From Nodosilinea sp. WJT8-NPBG4 (GTDB lineage Bacteria > Cyanobacteriota > Cyanobacteriia > Phormidesmidales > Phormidesmidaceae), in NCBI GenBank assembly GCA_019359285.1, contig JAHHHQ010000053.1, positions 1 through 64,000 on the forward strand: DNA of 64,000 bases, given 5' to 3'. A program made the translations under genes and the position numbers. Positions 1 to 9,135 of this stretch are shown here, in pieces (the stretch's first letter is position 1; each line of letters begins with the position of its first letter). Below the pieces are notes generated by a model. The model ran no database searches. It saw nothing but the letters and a program-made list of their open reading frames with translations, and was not told the DNA's origin.

Positions 1-68
1 GCGTCTCGGTAGCGTCGCTCTAGCTCATCTACTGCTAGATAATCTACAACTTGTACTTGCTTGGGCAT
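1..68 (-). mobile_element. 5' end of an IS630-like transposase gene (partial, runs off the left edge)
   Basis: Reverse-strand ATG at 68 gives MPKQVQVVDYLAVDELERRYRDA..., resembling the N-terminus of cyanobacterial IS630-type transposases/HTH proteins; only 22 codons visible. Confidence 0.45.
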
Positions 69-173
69 TGCACAGTCCTGATTGCAATCCCTCTAATTAT
101 GCTCCTCCAAGCGGACTTGATATTAGGCAATCCAAGATGGATTGATGACTAAACTATCTAATTCAAAGAAAAC

Positions 174-206
174 AGCGTCCTAATCCTGAAATAGGATTAG
201 GACGCT
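174..206 (-). terminator. Rho-independent terminator downstream of agrE
   Basis: Perfect 14-bp stem AGCGTCCTAATCCT-gaaat-AGGATTAGGACGCT, followed on the minus strand by a T-rich GTTTTCTTT. Confidence 0.8.
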
Positions 207-225
207 ATTTATATAGCCTTTACGG

Positions 226-2334
226 CTAAGCCATCACGTGGCGCTGGGTGAGCTTGTCGAGCTGCTTCACCAGCAGGCTGAGGAACAGGCCCACATCGGT
301 CACCACCCCAGTAGACTCTAGCGAACCGCGATCGGCTAGCTTCGTCACCACAGCAGGGTTGATGTCAACGCAGACCATCTTCACGCCCGAAGGGGTCATG
401 TTACCGACGCCGATCGCATGCAGCATCGTTGACAGCATGAGAATCAGGTCGCAGCCTTCGATCAAGTGGGCGTACTCCGCCTGGGCTTCGAGCAGGTTCA
501 TTTTGGTGTCGGGCAGAGGACCGTCATCGCGAATGGAACCGGCTAGCGAGAAGGGCACATCGTGCTTGACGCACTCGTAGAGCACGCCGCGAGTCAGCAC
601 GCCCTGCTCGACCGCGTTGGCGATGCTGCCGCAGCGGCGAATGCTGTTGATCGCCCGCAGGTGGTGGCGGTGGCCGCCGCGCACCGAGGTGCCCTGCTTC
701 ATATCGACGCCCAGGGAGGTGCCCAGCATGGCCTGCTCGATGTCGTGGACGGCGATCGCATTGCCCCCCAGCAGCGCCTGCACATAGCCCTCGCGAATCA
801 GCCGTCCGAGGTGGTCGCCGCCGCCGGTGTGAATCACCACTGGGCCAGCCACCACAGCCACCTTGCCGCCCTGGTCGCGCAGGCGGCGCAGATCCCACGC
901 TACCTGTTCGACAATCAGCTCGACCCGGCGCTCGCTAGAGACCCCCGAGCCCATAAAGCTAAATTCTTCGGTGATAGCAGCGGTGGAGCGGCTGCGGTCC
1001 TTGGTGCTGCGCACGCTGCGAATGCCGTCATAGCCGACAATCACCTGGTCGCCCACTGCCAGGTCGCGCAGCAGCTTGCAGCTGGCCACCGGCTCAGACT
1101 CCGACACCACAATTACGCCATCCATGCGCTGGCCCTGCACCCGCACCCACTGCCCCCGCACCCGCACCTCAGTGGGGTAAATGGTGGAACTGTAGAAGTC
1201 GTCGGGGGCGACCCCGGCCTGAGTAATGGTCACCAGATGGGCATCCTGCTGTTCCTCAGGAAGCGCCACTGCCCCCAGATCGATCAGCTGGGCCATGATC
1301 TCGTCCATCACCTCGCGATCGGGGGCTGAGACGCGGATTTCTGCCGATGAGGTGCTCTGGCGCTGCTCGCCCAGATCAAAATTCAGCACCTGAAAGCTGC
1401 CGCCGCCCTCCATCACCAAGTCCAGCGCTCGGCTAACCAGGCCCGAGTCGAGCAAGTGGCCAGTTATGGTGACGGTGCGAGCGATGATTCCTTTTTCTCT
1501 GGCGGGTTCGGGGTGTAGCGGCTCGGTAACACGCAGGGTGAGACATTTAGCCGCACCCCCGGCCTTGAGAAACTCAGTCAGCGGCGTTTCTACCACCTCA
1601 AAGCCCGCGTCGGCCAGCTGCGCCTTCAGCTCATCGCTGGCCTTGTTCATGATCACGGTGCGATCAATGTTCACCGAGTTGCAGGCAAAGTTGACGGCGT
1701 CGGGCTCGTCAATGGCAATGCGCTTTTCTGGGGGTACCCGCAGCTCGATTAGCCGGTTGGAGTAGGCGTCAAAGGCGGCGGGGTAGTAGAGTAGGTAGCC
1801 ACCGGTCAACGGACAAAAGCAGGTATCCAAATGGTAAAAGCGCTCGTCCATCAGGTGCAGCGACAGCACTTCGATGTTGAGCCACTCGGCTAGCAGCCCG
1901 TGGGAGTCTAGCTCGGTGCGGAAGCCATAGCCCGCCCACAGCCAGCGCCCTTCTCGATCGAGCAGGGCATCGCCGGCACCTTCAAAGGGCAAGTCGGGAG
2001 GCAGGGTAAACACCTGGTGACCCTGAGCCTCAAACCATTCTTTAAAGAAGGGCTCTTCGCCTTGACGCTCGGGGTGCAGAAAGCGGCTGAGCACCACCTG
2101 GTTGCCCAAGATCAGCCCTGCGTTGGCGGTAAACACCATGTCTGGCCAGCCCTGCTGAGGCTTGACCAGATTGACATCGGCGCGATCGGCAATGACTTGG
2201 TAGAGGCTTTGCCACTGCTCTTGGGCGGCTTCAAGCGACGAGCGGTGAATGTTGCCCTCCATCCAGGGGTTGATGACGTAATCCACCTCGTAGTGATGGG
2301 GGGCGCACATGAGAAAGCGAATGGAGGAGGTCAT
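226..2334 (-). CDS. agrE: Bifunctional arginine dihydrolase / ornithine cyclodeaminase-like protein (AgrE/ArgZ type)
   Basis: 702 aa; N-terminal guanidine-modifying (amidinotransferase-like) domain (MCAPHHYEVDYVINPWM, DTCFCPL, NSVNIDR, GGAAKCLTL) plus C-terminal LOR/SDH-type domain (TGHLLDSGL..., GGDHLGRLIREGYV). Confidence 0.85.
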   Translation of the reverse strand: MTSSIRFLMCAPHHYEVDYVINPWMEGNIHRSSLEAAQEQWQSLYQVIADRADVNLVKPQQGWPDMVFTANAGLILGNQVVLSRFLHPERQGEEPFFKEWFEAQGHQVFTLPPDLPFEGAGDALLDREGRWLWAGYGFRTELDSHGLLAEWLNIEVLSLHLMDERFYHLDTCFCPLTGGYLLYYPAAFDAYSNRLIELRVPPEKRIAIDEPDAVNFACNSVNIDRTVIMNKASDELKAQLADAGFEVVETPLTEFLKAGGAAKCLTLRVTEPLHPEPAREKGIIARTVTITGHLLDSGLVSRALDLVMEGGGSFQVLNFDLGEQRQSTSSAEIRVSAPDREVMDEIMAQLIDLGAVALPEEQQDAHLVTITQAGVAPDDFYSSTIYPTEVRVRGQWVRVQGQRMDGVIVVSESEPVASCKLLRDLAVGDQVIVGYDGIRSVRSTKDRSRSTAAITEEFSFMGSGVSSERRVELIVEQVAWDLRRLRDQGGKVAVVAGPVVIHTGGGDHLGRLIREGYVQALLGGNAIAVHDIEQAMLGTSLGVDMKQGTSVRGGHRHHLRAINSIRRCGSIANAVEQGVLTRGVLYECVKHDVPFSLAGSIRDDGPLPDTKMNLLEAQAEYAHLIEGCDLILMLSTMLHAIGVGNMTPSGVKMVCVDINPAVVTKLADRGSLESTGVVTDVGLFLSLLVKQLDKLTQRHVMA

Positions 2335-2510
2335 AGGAATGTGCCGACGTGAAGAGAATTAAAGCAAACAAACGAACCGGGCAACAAAGGCCATACCAGG
2401 AGATGCTTAAACTAAACAGCGCTGGGGGCCAACATAATATTTTAGCCCTCAGCGCAGTCAGTATATTTGGTTGTCATGAGTCCCTGTGTATTACAGCAAC
2501 AGGTTACCTA

Positions 2511-2882
2511 CTACTGCTCTGAGGGTAGGTCAGTGAAGAAGTGGGCATTCGTCAAGCGATTGCTGGTCATGATCGCGCTAGTCAGACTGCCGTGACGCAG
2601 ACGACGGGCAGTGGCTAGCTGAGCATCTTTAATGAGGGGCTGCTCTGCAGAGTCATAGCTGGGTGCAGCAGCCACGCTTACGGAGACGGGTACTAGCGAG
2701 GGGCCTGTTACTAAGTCAGCGGCCTCAGCCTTGTTGCCCGAGGAGTCAAACCCAACGGCTAGCATGAAGGCCGCCAAACCGATCACCAAGGCCAGACGAA
2801 TATCAACAATTTGCAGCACCCAAAAGGCAGCGTCCTGGAGAGAGGTCCAAAGAGAAGAAGATGACTTGGTGTTGTTAAACAA
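2511..2882 (-). CDS. Hypothetical protein with one transmembrane segment
   Basis: 123 aa ORF with hydrophobic segment LALVIGLAAFMLAVGF; no family recognised. Confidence 0.45.
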   Translation of the reverse strand: MFNNTKSSSSLWTSLQDAAFWVLQIVDIRLALVIGLAAFMLAVGFDSSGNKAEAADLVTGPSLVPVSVSVAAAPSYDSAEQPLIKDAQLATARRLRHGSLTSAIMTSNRLTNAHFFTDLPSEQ

Positions 2883-3243
2883 GGTTAAGCTCCTCGAAAC
2901 GCCAGTGACTGGTGTAAGGATTCGCCAAGACCGGTAAACCGACGCATTGACTAACCTTTCAGGGCTTCTACTGAGGCATCCGGTGGGGTTTGTGGACTAC
3001 ATCAATAGTTTTGCTTAAGTATTGTTATACACACAATGTCACTAAGTCACAAGATGTTGCGCCCACCCAAAAATTGCTGCAAAGAATTCGAATATGCTCA
3101 AACCCCTACGGCCCATGGGGTTGAGGCTCATTGTGACCGTTGGGAACAAACTTCACAAACCATAGAAAGACTCCTAAGTTTTGATCTATTCCATTAGCTA
3201 GATGGCTTCTATGGTGGCGTCCTGCTAAGAGTGGTTCTTTAGC

Positions 3244-4428
3244 CTAAACTGGCCCTAGCCAAAGGGAGAAGATCCAGCCGCCGTCAACCAATTCTGACCA
3301 GTTGCCGGAGGTGCGTCCAGTCACAGTCACAATTGAGCCGTTGGGTACGTCTCTAACAACGCCAAACTCAGTGCCTGGGCCATCAAACACAGAGGTCACG
3401 TCGCCGTCGGTGACCACCCGCCGCTGGCTGGTTCCGCTAGGCGGTGGGTTAGTGGGGTTGGGGCTAGGGTTGGGGCTAGGGTTGGGGTTGGGGCTAGGGG
3501 AGGGAAGCGGCGTTGGTGGCGCGGTGGCACGATAAAGGGCCTGCCAAGTTGCCGCATCCACAACGCCGGTGATTGGCAGTCCATTCACCCGCTGAAACTC
3601 ACGCACAGCATTTTGAGTTGTCTGGTCATAGATGCCGGAGACAACAAAATTGGACTGTAAAAAGCCGGCCTGACGCAGCAGTCGCTGCAATTCCATCACA
3701 TCGGCGTTGGGGGTTGGGCTGGGGTTAGGGTTGGGGTTGGGGTTGGGCTGGTTGCCGCCGTGAATGGGGCCGCTGTACTGAATGTGGCCACTATCAACCC
3801 AGTTGCCGTTGGTGAGCTGAGCCCAGCCGTTGCTGAACCGCCCGGTTACTGGAATGCGGCTGCCGTTGATGTATTGCCCGACGACCTGATAGTTGAAGCC
3901 AGGACCGTTGCGAATGTTGAGGGCAAAGTTCTGCGGAGTAACTACCGTAGCCAGGTTCTCTGTGTTGCCAGGGGGAGGGTTTGCATCAGCCCCAGGAACA
4001 GGAGACCGGCTGACCAGGTTGCCTGCAACCCAGGTAGCATCGACTAGCTGCACCCAACCGTTGCGACGTGCGCCAGAGACTTGCAGAGCGCTGCCCCGCC
4101 TCACCTCGCGATCGACGCCGTTGCTGGTGCTTGGCCCCCAGCGCACATTGAGGTCATAGCCCTCAGGAGTATTGACGTAGACGGTGCTGCCCCAGAGGTG
4201 CCCGTTGGCTAGAGCCGGTGCCCCTAGGCCGCTACTTAGAACGATCGCCCCCACCGCGATCGCCAACGACCGATTCCGTAGGGGCATGCTGCTTACTGGC
4301 GTTCCTTGTGCTCTTTTGCCCGGCTTGGGTGCTGATGGCAGGGCTGAGGCAGAACCCGCTGGGACAGGATCAACATCTGGGTGCGTTTCCCAGAGGAGCC
4401 AAAGAAGGCTTTGGGCCAGGCTATCCAT
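3244..4428 (-). CDS. Secreted SH3b-domain and peptidoglycan-binding domain protein with Pro/Asn-rich linkers
   Basis: Signal-like MPLRNRSLAIAVGAIVLSSGLGAPALA; SH3b repeats (LNIRNGPGFNYQVVGQY..., VFDGPGTEFGVVRDVPNGSIVTVTG); PG_binding_1 (LQRLLRQAGFL...GIYDQTTQNAVREFQRVNGLPITGVVDAATW). Confidence 0.8.
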   Translation of the reverse strand: MDSLAQSLLWLLWETHPDVDPVPAGSASALPSAPKPGKRAQGTPVSSMPLRNRSLAIAVGAIVLSSGLGAPALANGHLWGSTVYVNTPEGYDLNVRWGPSTSNGVDREVRRGSALQVSGARRNGWVQLVDATWVAGNLVSRSPVPGADANPPPGNTENLATVVTPQNFALNIRNGPGFNYQVVGQYINGSRIPVTGRFSNGWAQLTNGNWVDSGHIQYSGPIHGGNQPNPNPNPNPSPTPNADVMELQRLLRQAGFLQSNFVVSGIYDQTTQNAVREFQRVNGLPITGVVDAATWQALYRATAPPTPLPSPSPNPNPSPNPSPNPTNPPPSGTSQRRVVTDGDVTSVFDGPGTEFGVVRDVPNGSIVTVTGRTSGNWSELVDGGWIFSLWLGPV

Positions 4429-4580
4429 AGGTCAACGGTGGTGGCGGAAGGAGTCGGCAAAACTACCTTAATCATAGTGGTTTTTGCCGGATCCTTAGGG
4501 ATTTTTACAGAAAACGCGGGTTTGCTAGGGCGATCGCCCTAAGCTAGCCACAGACTTTCTACCCCAGCAACTTCCCGTGT

Positions 4581-4820
4581 TTAGACATAGGCTGGCCCCA
4601 GCGGCGGCACAATCAGCAGGGTGAGCCCGTAGCGGCCGACCACGGTCACCCAACTCGACGGAGCTAGGGCAATGCCGGCGTCAACGACTCCCTCATAGAC
4701 TCGGGCAGGCCAGTAGGTGCCTTCGTAGTAGACTCGCCCTTCTAGCTGGGCTGTAATAGGGCGCTCTACCCGTGCGGTTTTGGGGGTTTCAAAAAGTTCC
4801 AGAGTGTGGGTCAGATTCAT
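4581..4820 (-). CDS. NfeD-like C-terminal OB-fold small protein
   Basis: 79 aa; LEGRVYYEGTYWPARV...PSSWVTVVGRYGLTLLIVPP resembles the NfeD C-terminal domain. Confidence 0.55.
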   Translation of the reverse strand: MNLTHTLELFETPKTARVERPITAQLEGRVYYEGTYWPARVYEGVVDAGIALAPSSWVTVVGRYGLTLLIVPPLGPAYV

Positions 4821-5269
4821 CGCTATCCTCCCGGTGATGTCTCAGATGGGGTGTGTACTTAATCAGTAGTGATGGTTGGGCGCACTGTGTGACAGCCAAT
4901 GTGCGTAGCGGTACTCCAGGGCCAATATTCGAAGGACGGTGCTCCAAACCGGTGGCCGTAGGCTCTGGAGCGGCTCCTGATGCCAACGAGGGTTTTGAAC
5001 CAGGGCTGCTCTAAACCAGTAATGATGGACGATAGAGGCCACAGCCCTGGCTAAACGTCATCCCTGTGACAGATATTGAGGCGTTAGTCACCTAAGACAG
5101 ATGGGTGCAAAGCATTGGTTTTGGGTCGCCCATTCGGCGGTCTTTATAGGTGGAACCTACCAAAATAATAGCTGACTTTAGAAGGCGATCGCCCTTCTTT
5201 TCATCGACTGTTGCGTGTTTTGATAGAATTAGTTATGGTGTAAATAACCAGAAAGTTGTCATTATCTCA

Positions 5270-6631
5270 ATGCCCTATCCCACCCTTCTAGCTACCCCTA
5301 ACAACTACGGTCTGCTGACGGATCTGTACCAGCTCACCATGGTGAGCTGCTATGCGGGCGAGGGCTTGGCCGATCGCCGGGCCAGTTTTGAGCTGTTTGC
5401 CCGACGGCTCCCCCCTGGCTATAGCTATCTGATTGCCATGGGGTTGGCCCAGGCGATCGACTACTTGAACAATCTGCGGTTTTCAGAACGCCATTTAGAA
5501 GCCCTGCGGCAGACGGGGCTGTTCGACCATGCCACCGACGAATTTTGGCAGCGATTGGCCGAGGGGGGCTTTGCCGGGGATGTATGGGCCGTACCCGAGG
5601 GGACGGCGGTCTTTGCCAACGAGCCGCTGCTGCGGGTAGAAGCGCCCCTGTGGCAGGCCCAGATTGCTGAAACCTACCTGCTCAACACGCTCAACTACCA
5701 AACCCTGGTGGCCACCCGCGCGGCTCGCTTACGAGATGTGGCCGGGCCTGACGCCAGACTGCTAGAGTTTGGCACCCGTCGGGCCTTTAGCCCCCAGGGG
5801 GCGCTGTGGGCGGCGCGGGCGGCCCTGGCGGCGGGCATCGACGAAACCTCTAACGTGTTGGCAGCGTTGGCGCTGGGACGCAAGCCAGCAGGCACCATGG
5901 CCCACGCTCTGGTGATGGTCTTTACGGCTTTAGAAGGCAGTGAGGACGAAGCCTTTGCGGCTTTTCAGCGCTACTTTCCGGGGGCGGCGCTGCTGATTGA
6001 TACCTATGACACGGTGGCGGCCGCCGAGCGCCTGGCGGCTCAGGTGCAGCGCGGAGAAACCCAGGTTGCCACCGTACGGCTCGACTCTGGCGACCTCGTG
6101 GCGCTATCGCAGGCGGTGCGATCGCATCTGCCCAACACCAAAATTTTGGCCAGCGGCGACCTGGATGAGTACGAAATTGCTCGCCTCAAGCAGGCTGGGG
6201 CGGTGCTCGACGGCTACGGCCTGGGTACTAAGCTGGTGACGGGTGAACCGGTGAATGGGGTATATAAACTAGTCGATATCGACGGCACGCCCGTGATGAA
6301 AGAGGCCAGCGGCAAAACCACACTCCCCGGACGCAAGCAAATCTTTCGGCGCTATGAGGGTGGCCAAGCGGTGGGCGATCGCCTCGGCCTGCTCGAAGAA
6401 ACCGCTGCCCCCGACGAAAAGCCCCTGCTTCAGCTGGTGATCAAGCAGGGCGAGGTAATGCAGGAGTTAGAATCGCTGGATGCGATCGCCGCCCGCACCG
6501 CTGCCTCGGTGGTCAGCCTGTCCGCCGCCGTGCGCCAGCTAGAGCACCCGGCTGACTATGACGTAGCATTGTCCGATGCCCTGGTAGAGCTAGCGGCCCA
6601 CACCCGCCAGCATCCCCCATCTCAGCCCTGA
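5270..6631 (+). CDS. pncB: Nicotinate phosphoribosyltransferase
   Basis: NYGLLTDLYQLTM, FELFARRLPPGYSYLIAMGL, EFGTRRAFSPQGALWAARAALAAGIDETSNVLA, ASGDLDEYEI; ORF track starts at 5150, but ATG 5270 (MPYPTLLATPNNYG) fits the family. Confidence 0.9.
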   Translation: MPYPTLLATPNNYGLLTDLYQLTMVSCYAGEGLADRRASFELFARRLPPGYSYLIAMGLAQAIDYLNNLRFSERHLEALRQTGLFDHATDEFWQRLAEGGFAGDVWAVPEGTAVFANEPLLRVEAPLWQAQIAETYLLNTLNYQTLVATRAARLRDVAGPDARLLEFGTRRAFSPQGALWAARAALAAGIDETSNVLAALALGRKPAGTMAHALVMVFTALEGSEDEAFAAFQRYFPGAALLIDTYDTVAAAERLAAQVQRGETQVATVRLDSGDLVALSQAVRSHLPNTKILASGDLDEYEIARLKQAGAVLDGYGLGTKLVTGEPVNGVYKLVDIDGTPVMKEASGKTTLPGRKQIFRRYEGGQAVGDRLGLLEETAAPDEKPLLQLVIKQGEVMQELESLDAIAARTAASVVSLSAAVRQLEHPADYDVALSDALVELAAHTRQHPPSQP

Positions 6632-6633
6632 GG

Positions 6634-7275
6634 GTGGCTTCCATGACCGCAACCAATTCTCCGGCGCTCCGCATCGCCCTATTTGGCACCAGTGCCGACC
6701 CGCCTCACCAAGGTCACGCCGCCATCCTTGCCTGGTTAGCTACCCAGTTTGACCACGTGGCAGTGTGGACGGCCAACAACCCCTTTAAAGCACACCAGAC
6801 CCCCCTGGGCGATCGCTTTCGCATGCTGGAGCTGCTGATCGACGACCTCGCCGTGCCGCCCCAGCGGGTGCAGGTGCATCCCGAACTCAGCCACATGCGC
6901 ACGGTGATCACCCTGGAGCGATCGCGGCAGGTCTGGCCCCAGGCCGAGTTCTCCCTGGTGGTGGGGGCCGACCTGGTGGAGCAGCTGCCCACCTGGCACC
7001 GGGCGACCGAAATCTTTGCGGCGGCGAACATTTTAGTGATTCCGCGCCCTGGCTACGACCTCACGGAGGTTAGCCTGGCCAATCTGCGCCAATATACGAC
7101 CGTCACCGTGGCCGAGATGCCTGCGATCGATGTGTCGTCGTCCCGCTATCGCCAGTGCGATGACATCCCTGCCGCCACCGCCCCGCAAATTCCCCTAGCG
7201 GTGCAGTCTTACATTGCCCAACACCACCTCTACCCATGTCCGCAAAACTCCACCGCACCTCTGACCACCCCCTAA
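6634..7275 (+). CDS. nadD: Nicotinate-nucleotide adenylyltransferase
   Basis: IALFGTSADPPHQGHAAIL nucleotidyltransferase motif, VVGADLVEQLPTW, SSSRYRQ; directly follows pncB. Confidence 0.88.
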   Translation: MASMTATNSPALRIALFGTSADPPHQGHAAILAWLATQFDHVAVWTANNPFKAHQTPLGDRFRMLELLIDDLAVPPQRVQVHPELSHMRTVITLERSRQVWPQAEFSLVVGADLVEQLPTWHRATEIFAAANILVIPRPGYDLTEVSLANLRQYTTVTVAEMPAIDVSSSRYRQCDDIPAATAPQIPLAVQSYIAQHHLYPCPQNSTAPLTTP

Positions 7276-7982
7276 GCCCGGTGCCCCTGGCCGACTTCAA
7301 AGTGGGAGTCGACAACGTGATTTTTTCTGTGGATACCCAGCAAAACCGTCTGCTGGTGCTGGTGGTGATGCGCCCCGACGAGCCTTTCGCGGGTCACTGG
7401 AGCCTGCCCGGCACCCTGGTGCGCCAGGGCGAATCCTTAGAAGCCGCCGCCTACCGAGTGCTGGCCGAAAAAATTCGCGTCAACACCCTTTATCTAGAGC
7501 AGCTCTACACCTTTGGCGGCCCCGATCGCGACCCCCGCGAGTCACCCAAGGCCTTTAACGTGCGTTACCTGTCAGTCAGCCACTTCGCCCTGGTGCGCTT
7601 TGAGGATGCTGAACTAATCGCCGACGGCGTCAGCGGCATCGCCTGGTATCCCCTGGCCCAAGTGCCCCAGCTTGCCTTCGACCACAACGAAATTCTCACC
7701 TATGGTTACCGGCGGCTGCGCAACAAGCTGGAATATAGCCCGATCGCCTTCGACGTGCTGCCTGAGGTGTTTACCCTAGGCGATCTCTATCAGCTCTACG
7801 TCACCGTTTTGGGGGAAGGTTTTTCGGATTATTCCAACTTTCGGGCTCGGCTGCTCAAGCTAGGTTTTTTGCAGGATACCGGCCAAAAAACTTCCCGGGG
7901 CGCCGGACGACCCGCTAGCCTATATCGGTTTGACGCCGCCGCCTTTGAGCCACTGAAGGAAAAGGCGATGGTATTTATTTGA
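7236..7982 (+). CDS. nrtR: NUDIX-winged-helix protein, NrtR-like regulator of NAD metabolism
   Basis: 248 aa; N-terminal Nudix domain (GHWSLPGTLVRQGESLEAAAYRVLAEK), C-terminal wHTH (TLGDLYQLYVTVLGEGFSDYSNFRARLLKLGFL...GRPASLYRFD); overlaps nadD by 40 nt inside the NAD cluster. Confidence 0.78.
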   Translation: MSAKLHRTSDHPLSPVPLADFKVGVDNVIFSVDTQQNRLLVLVVMRPDEPFAGHWSLPGTLVRQGESLEAAAYRVLAEKIRVNTLYLEQLYTFGGPDRDPRESPKAFNVRYLSVSHFALVRFEDAELIADGVSGIAWYPLAQVPQLAFDHNEILTYGYRRLRNKLEYSPIAFDVLPEVFTLGDLYQLYVTVLGEGFSDYSNFRARLLKLGFLQDTGQKTSRGAGRPASLYRFDAAAFEPLKEKAMVFI

Positions 7983-8061
7983 GAGCGATGAGGGGATGTG
8001 GAAGACGAGGTGGTAAGGGGATGGGGAAGAGGTACAAATCCGAAAACAAGCGGGTTGGTGA

Positions 8062-9030
8062 ATGAAAATCAGGGCACCTAAAAATCGAACTCTCGACCTC
8101 ACCTCTGAGGAGCGAGACATGTTCTTGCAGCGATTAATTAACTTGAATTGTGAATGCCCTCCGACCAGAATTCTCAACAAAATAATTTGTCAGAATTTGT
8201 TTGAGACGCTGCCCCACTTACCCAAAAACTTTGTGGATCTGTTGATTGTTGACCCGCCCTACAATCTCACCAAAGACTTCAATGGCAGCAAGTTTAAGCA
8301 GTGCGATCGCCCCACCTACGCCGTCTGGCTCGACAGCTGGATTTCCCAACTCAAACCTGTGCTTAAGCCTCACGCTTCCGCCTATTTTTGTGCGGACTGG
8401 GCCACCTCAACCGTCATGTATCCAGTGCTAGAAAAATACTTTACTGTCAGAAATAGAATCACCTGGGAGCGTGAGAAAGGACGCGGTGCCCAAGCTAACT
8501 GGAAAAACGCCAGTGAAGACATTTGGTTCTGCACCGTCTCCGAAACCTACACCTTTAATGTGGATGCCGTAAAGCTCAAACGCCAGGTGATGGCCCCCTA
8601 CAGAAATTTGGCTGGACAACCCAAAGATTGGGACGATACGGGTTCGAAAAACTATCGTCTTACCCATCCCTCTAACCTGTGGACCGACATTACCGTGCCC
8701 TTTTGGTCAATGACTGAAAACACCGATCATCCCACCCAAAAACCCGAGAAGCTGGTGGCCAAATTGCTGTTGGCGAGTTCCAATTCTGGTGATGTGGTAC
8801 TCGATCCCTTTCTCGGCAGCGGCACGACCGCTGTGGTCGCCAAAAAGCTAGGGCGACAGTATGTAGGCATTGAACAAGACCCCGACTACTGCTGCCTAGC
8901 CGAAAAACGTTTGGCCTTAGCCGATGTAGACCCCACCATCCAGGGATACGCCGATGGCGTCTTTTGGGAGCGCAACACCCTAGCGGCCCAGCGCAGTCGC
9001 CCCAAAAAGTCCATTTCTTCGGAAGCCTGA
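8062..9030 (+). CDS. Orphan site-specific DNA methyltransferase (N6-A/N4-C, beta-class motif order)
   Basis: DPPYNL near the N-terminus and DPFLGSGTTAVVAKKLGRQYVGIE near the C-terminus; HPTQKPEKLVAKLLLAS; no restriction endonuclease next to it. Confidence 0.88.
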   Translation: MKIRAPKNRTLDLTSEERDMFLQRLINLNCECPPTRILNKIICQNLFETLPHLPKNFVDLLIVDPPYNLTKDFNGSKFKQCDRPTYAVWLDSWISQLKPVLKPHASAYFCADWATSTVMYPVLEKYFTVRNRITWEREKGRGAQANWKNASEDIWFCTVSETYTFNVDAVKLKRQVMAPYRNLAGQPKDWDDTGSKNYRLTHPSNLWTDITVPFWSMTENTDHPTQKPEKLVAKLLLASSNSGDVVLDPFLGSGTTAVVAKKLGRQYVGIEQDPDYCCLAEKRLALADVDPTIQGYADGVFWERNTLAAQRSRPKKSISSEA

Positions 9031-9135
9031 TTATTCATCCGCTGATTGCCGGTAGCTGAAGCCGAAGCTAATTGACAACCTGAAGACGATTACAGCCAAC
9101 GTTTTGGTCGAAATCCTTTTTATCTATTAACTCCT

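Noticed and set aside
562-1329. 255-aa plus-strand ORF opposite agrE
   Set aside because: Antisense to a well-supported conserved gene; His/Ala-rich composition typical of shadow ORFs in GC-rich coding DNA
8062-8110. tRNA-like string (aaaatcgaactctcgacctc) resembling a reverse-strand T-arm
   Set aside because: Arms do not pair into a cloverleaf and the segment is the 5' end of the methyltransferase gene
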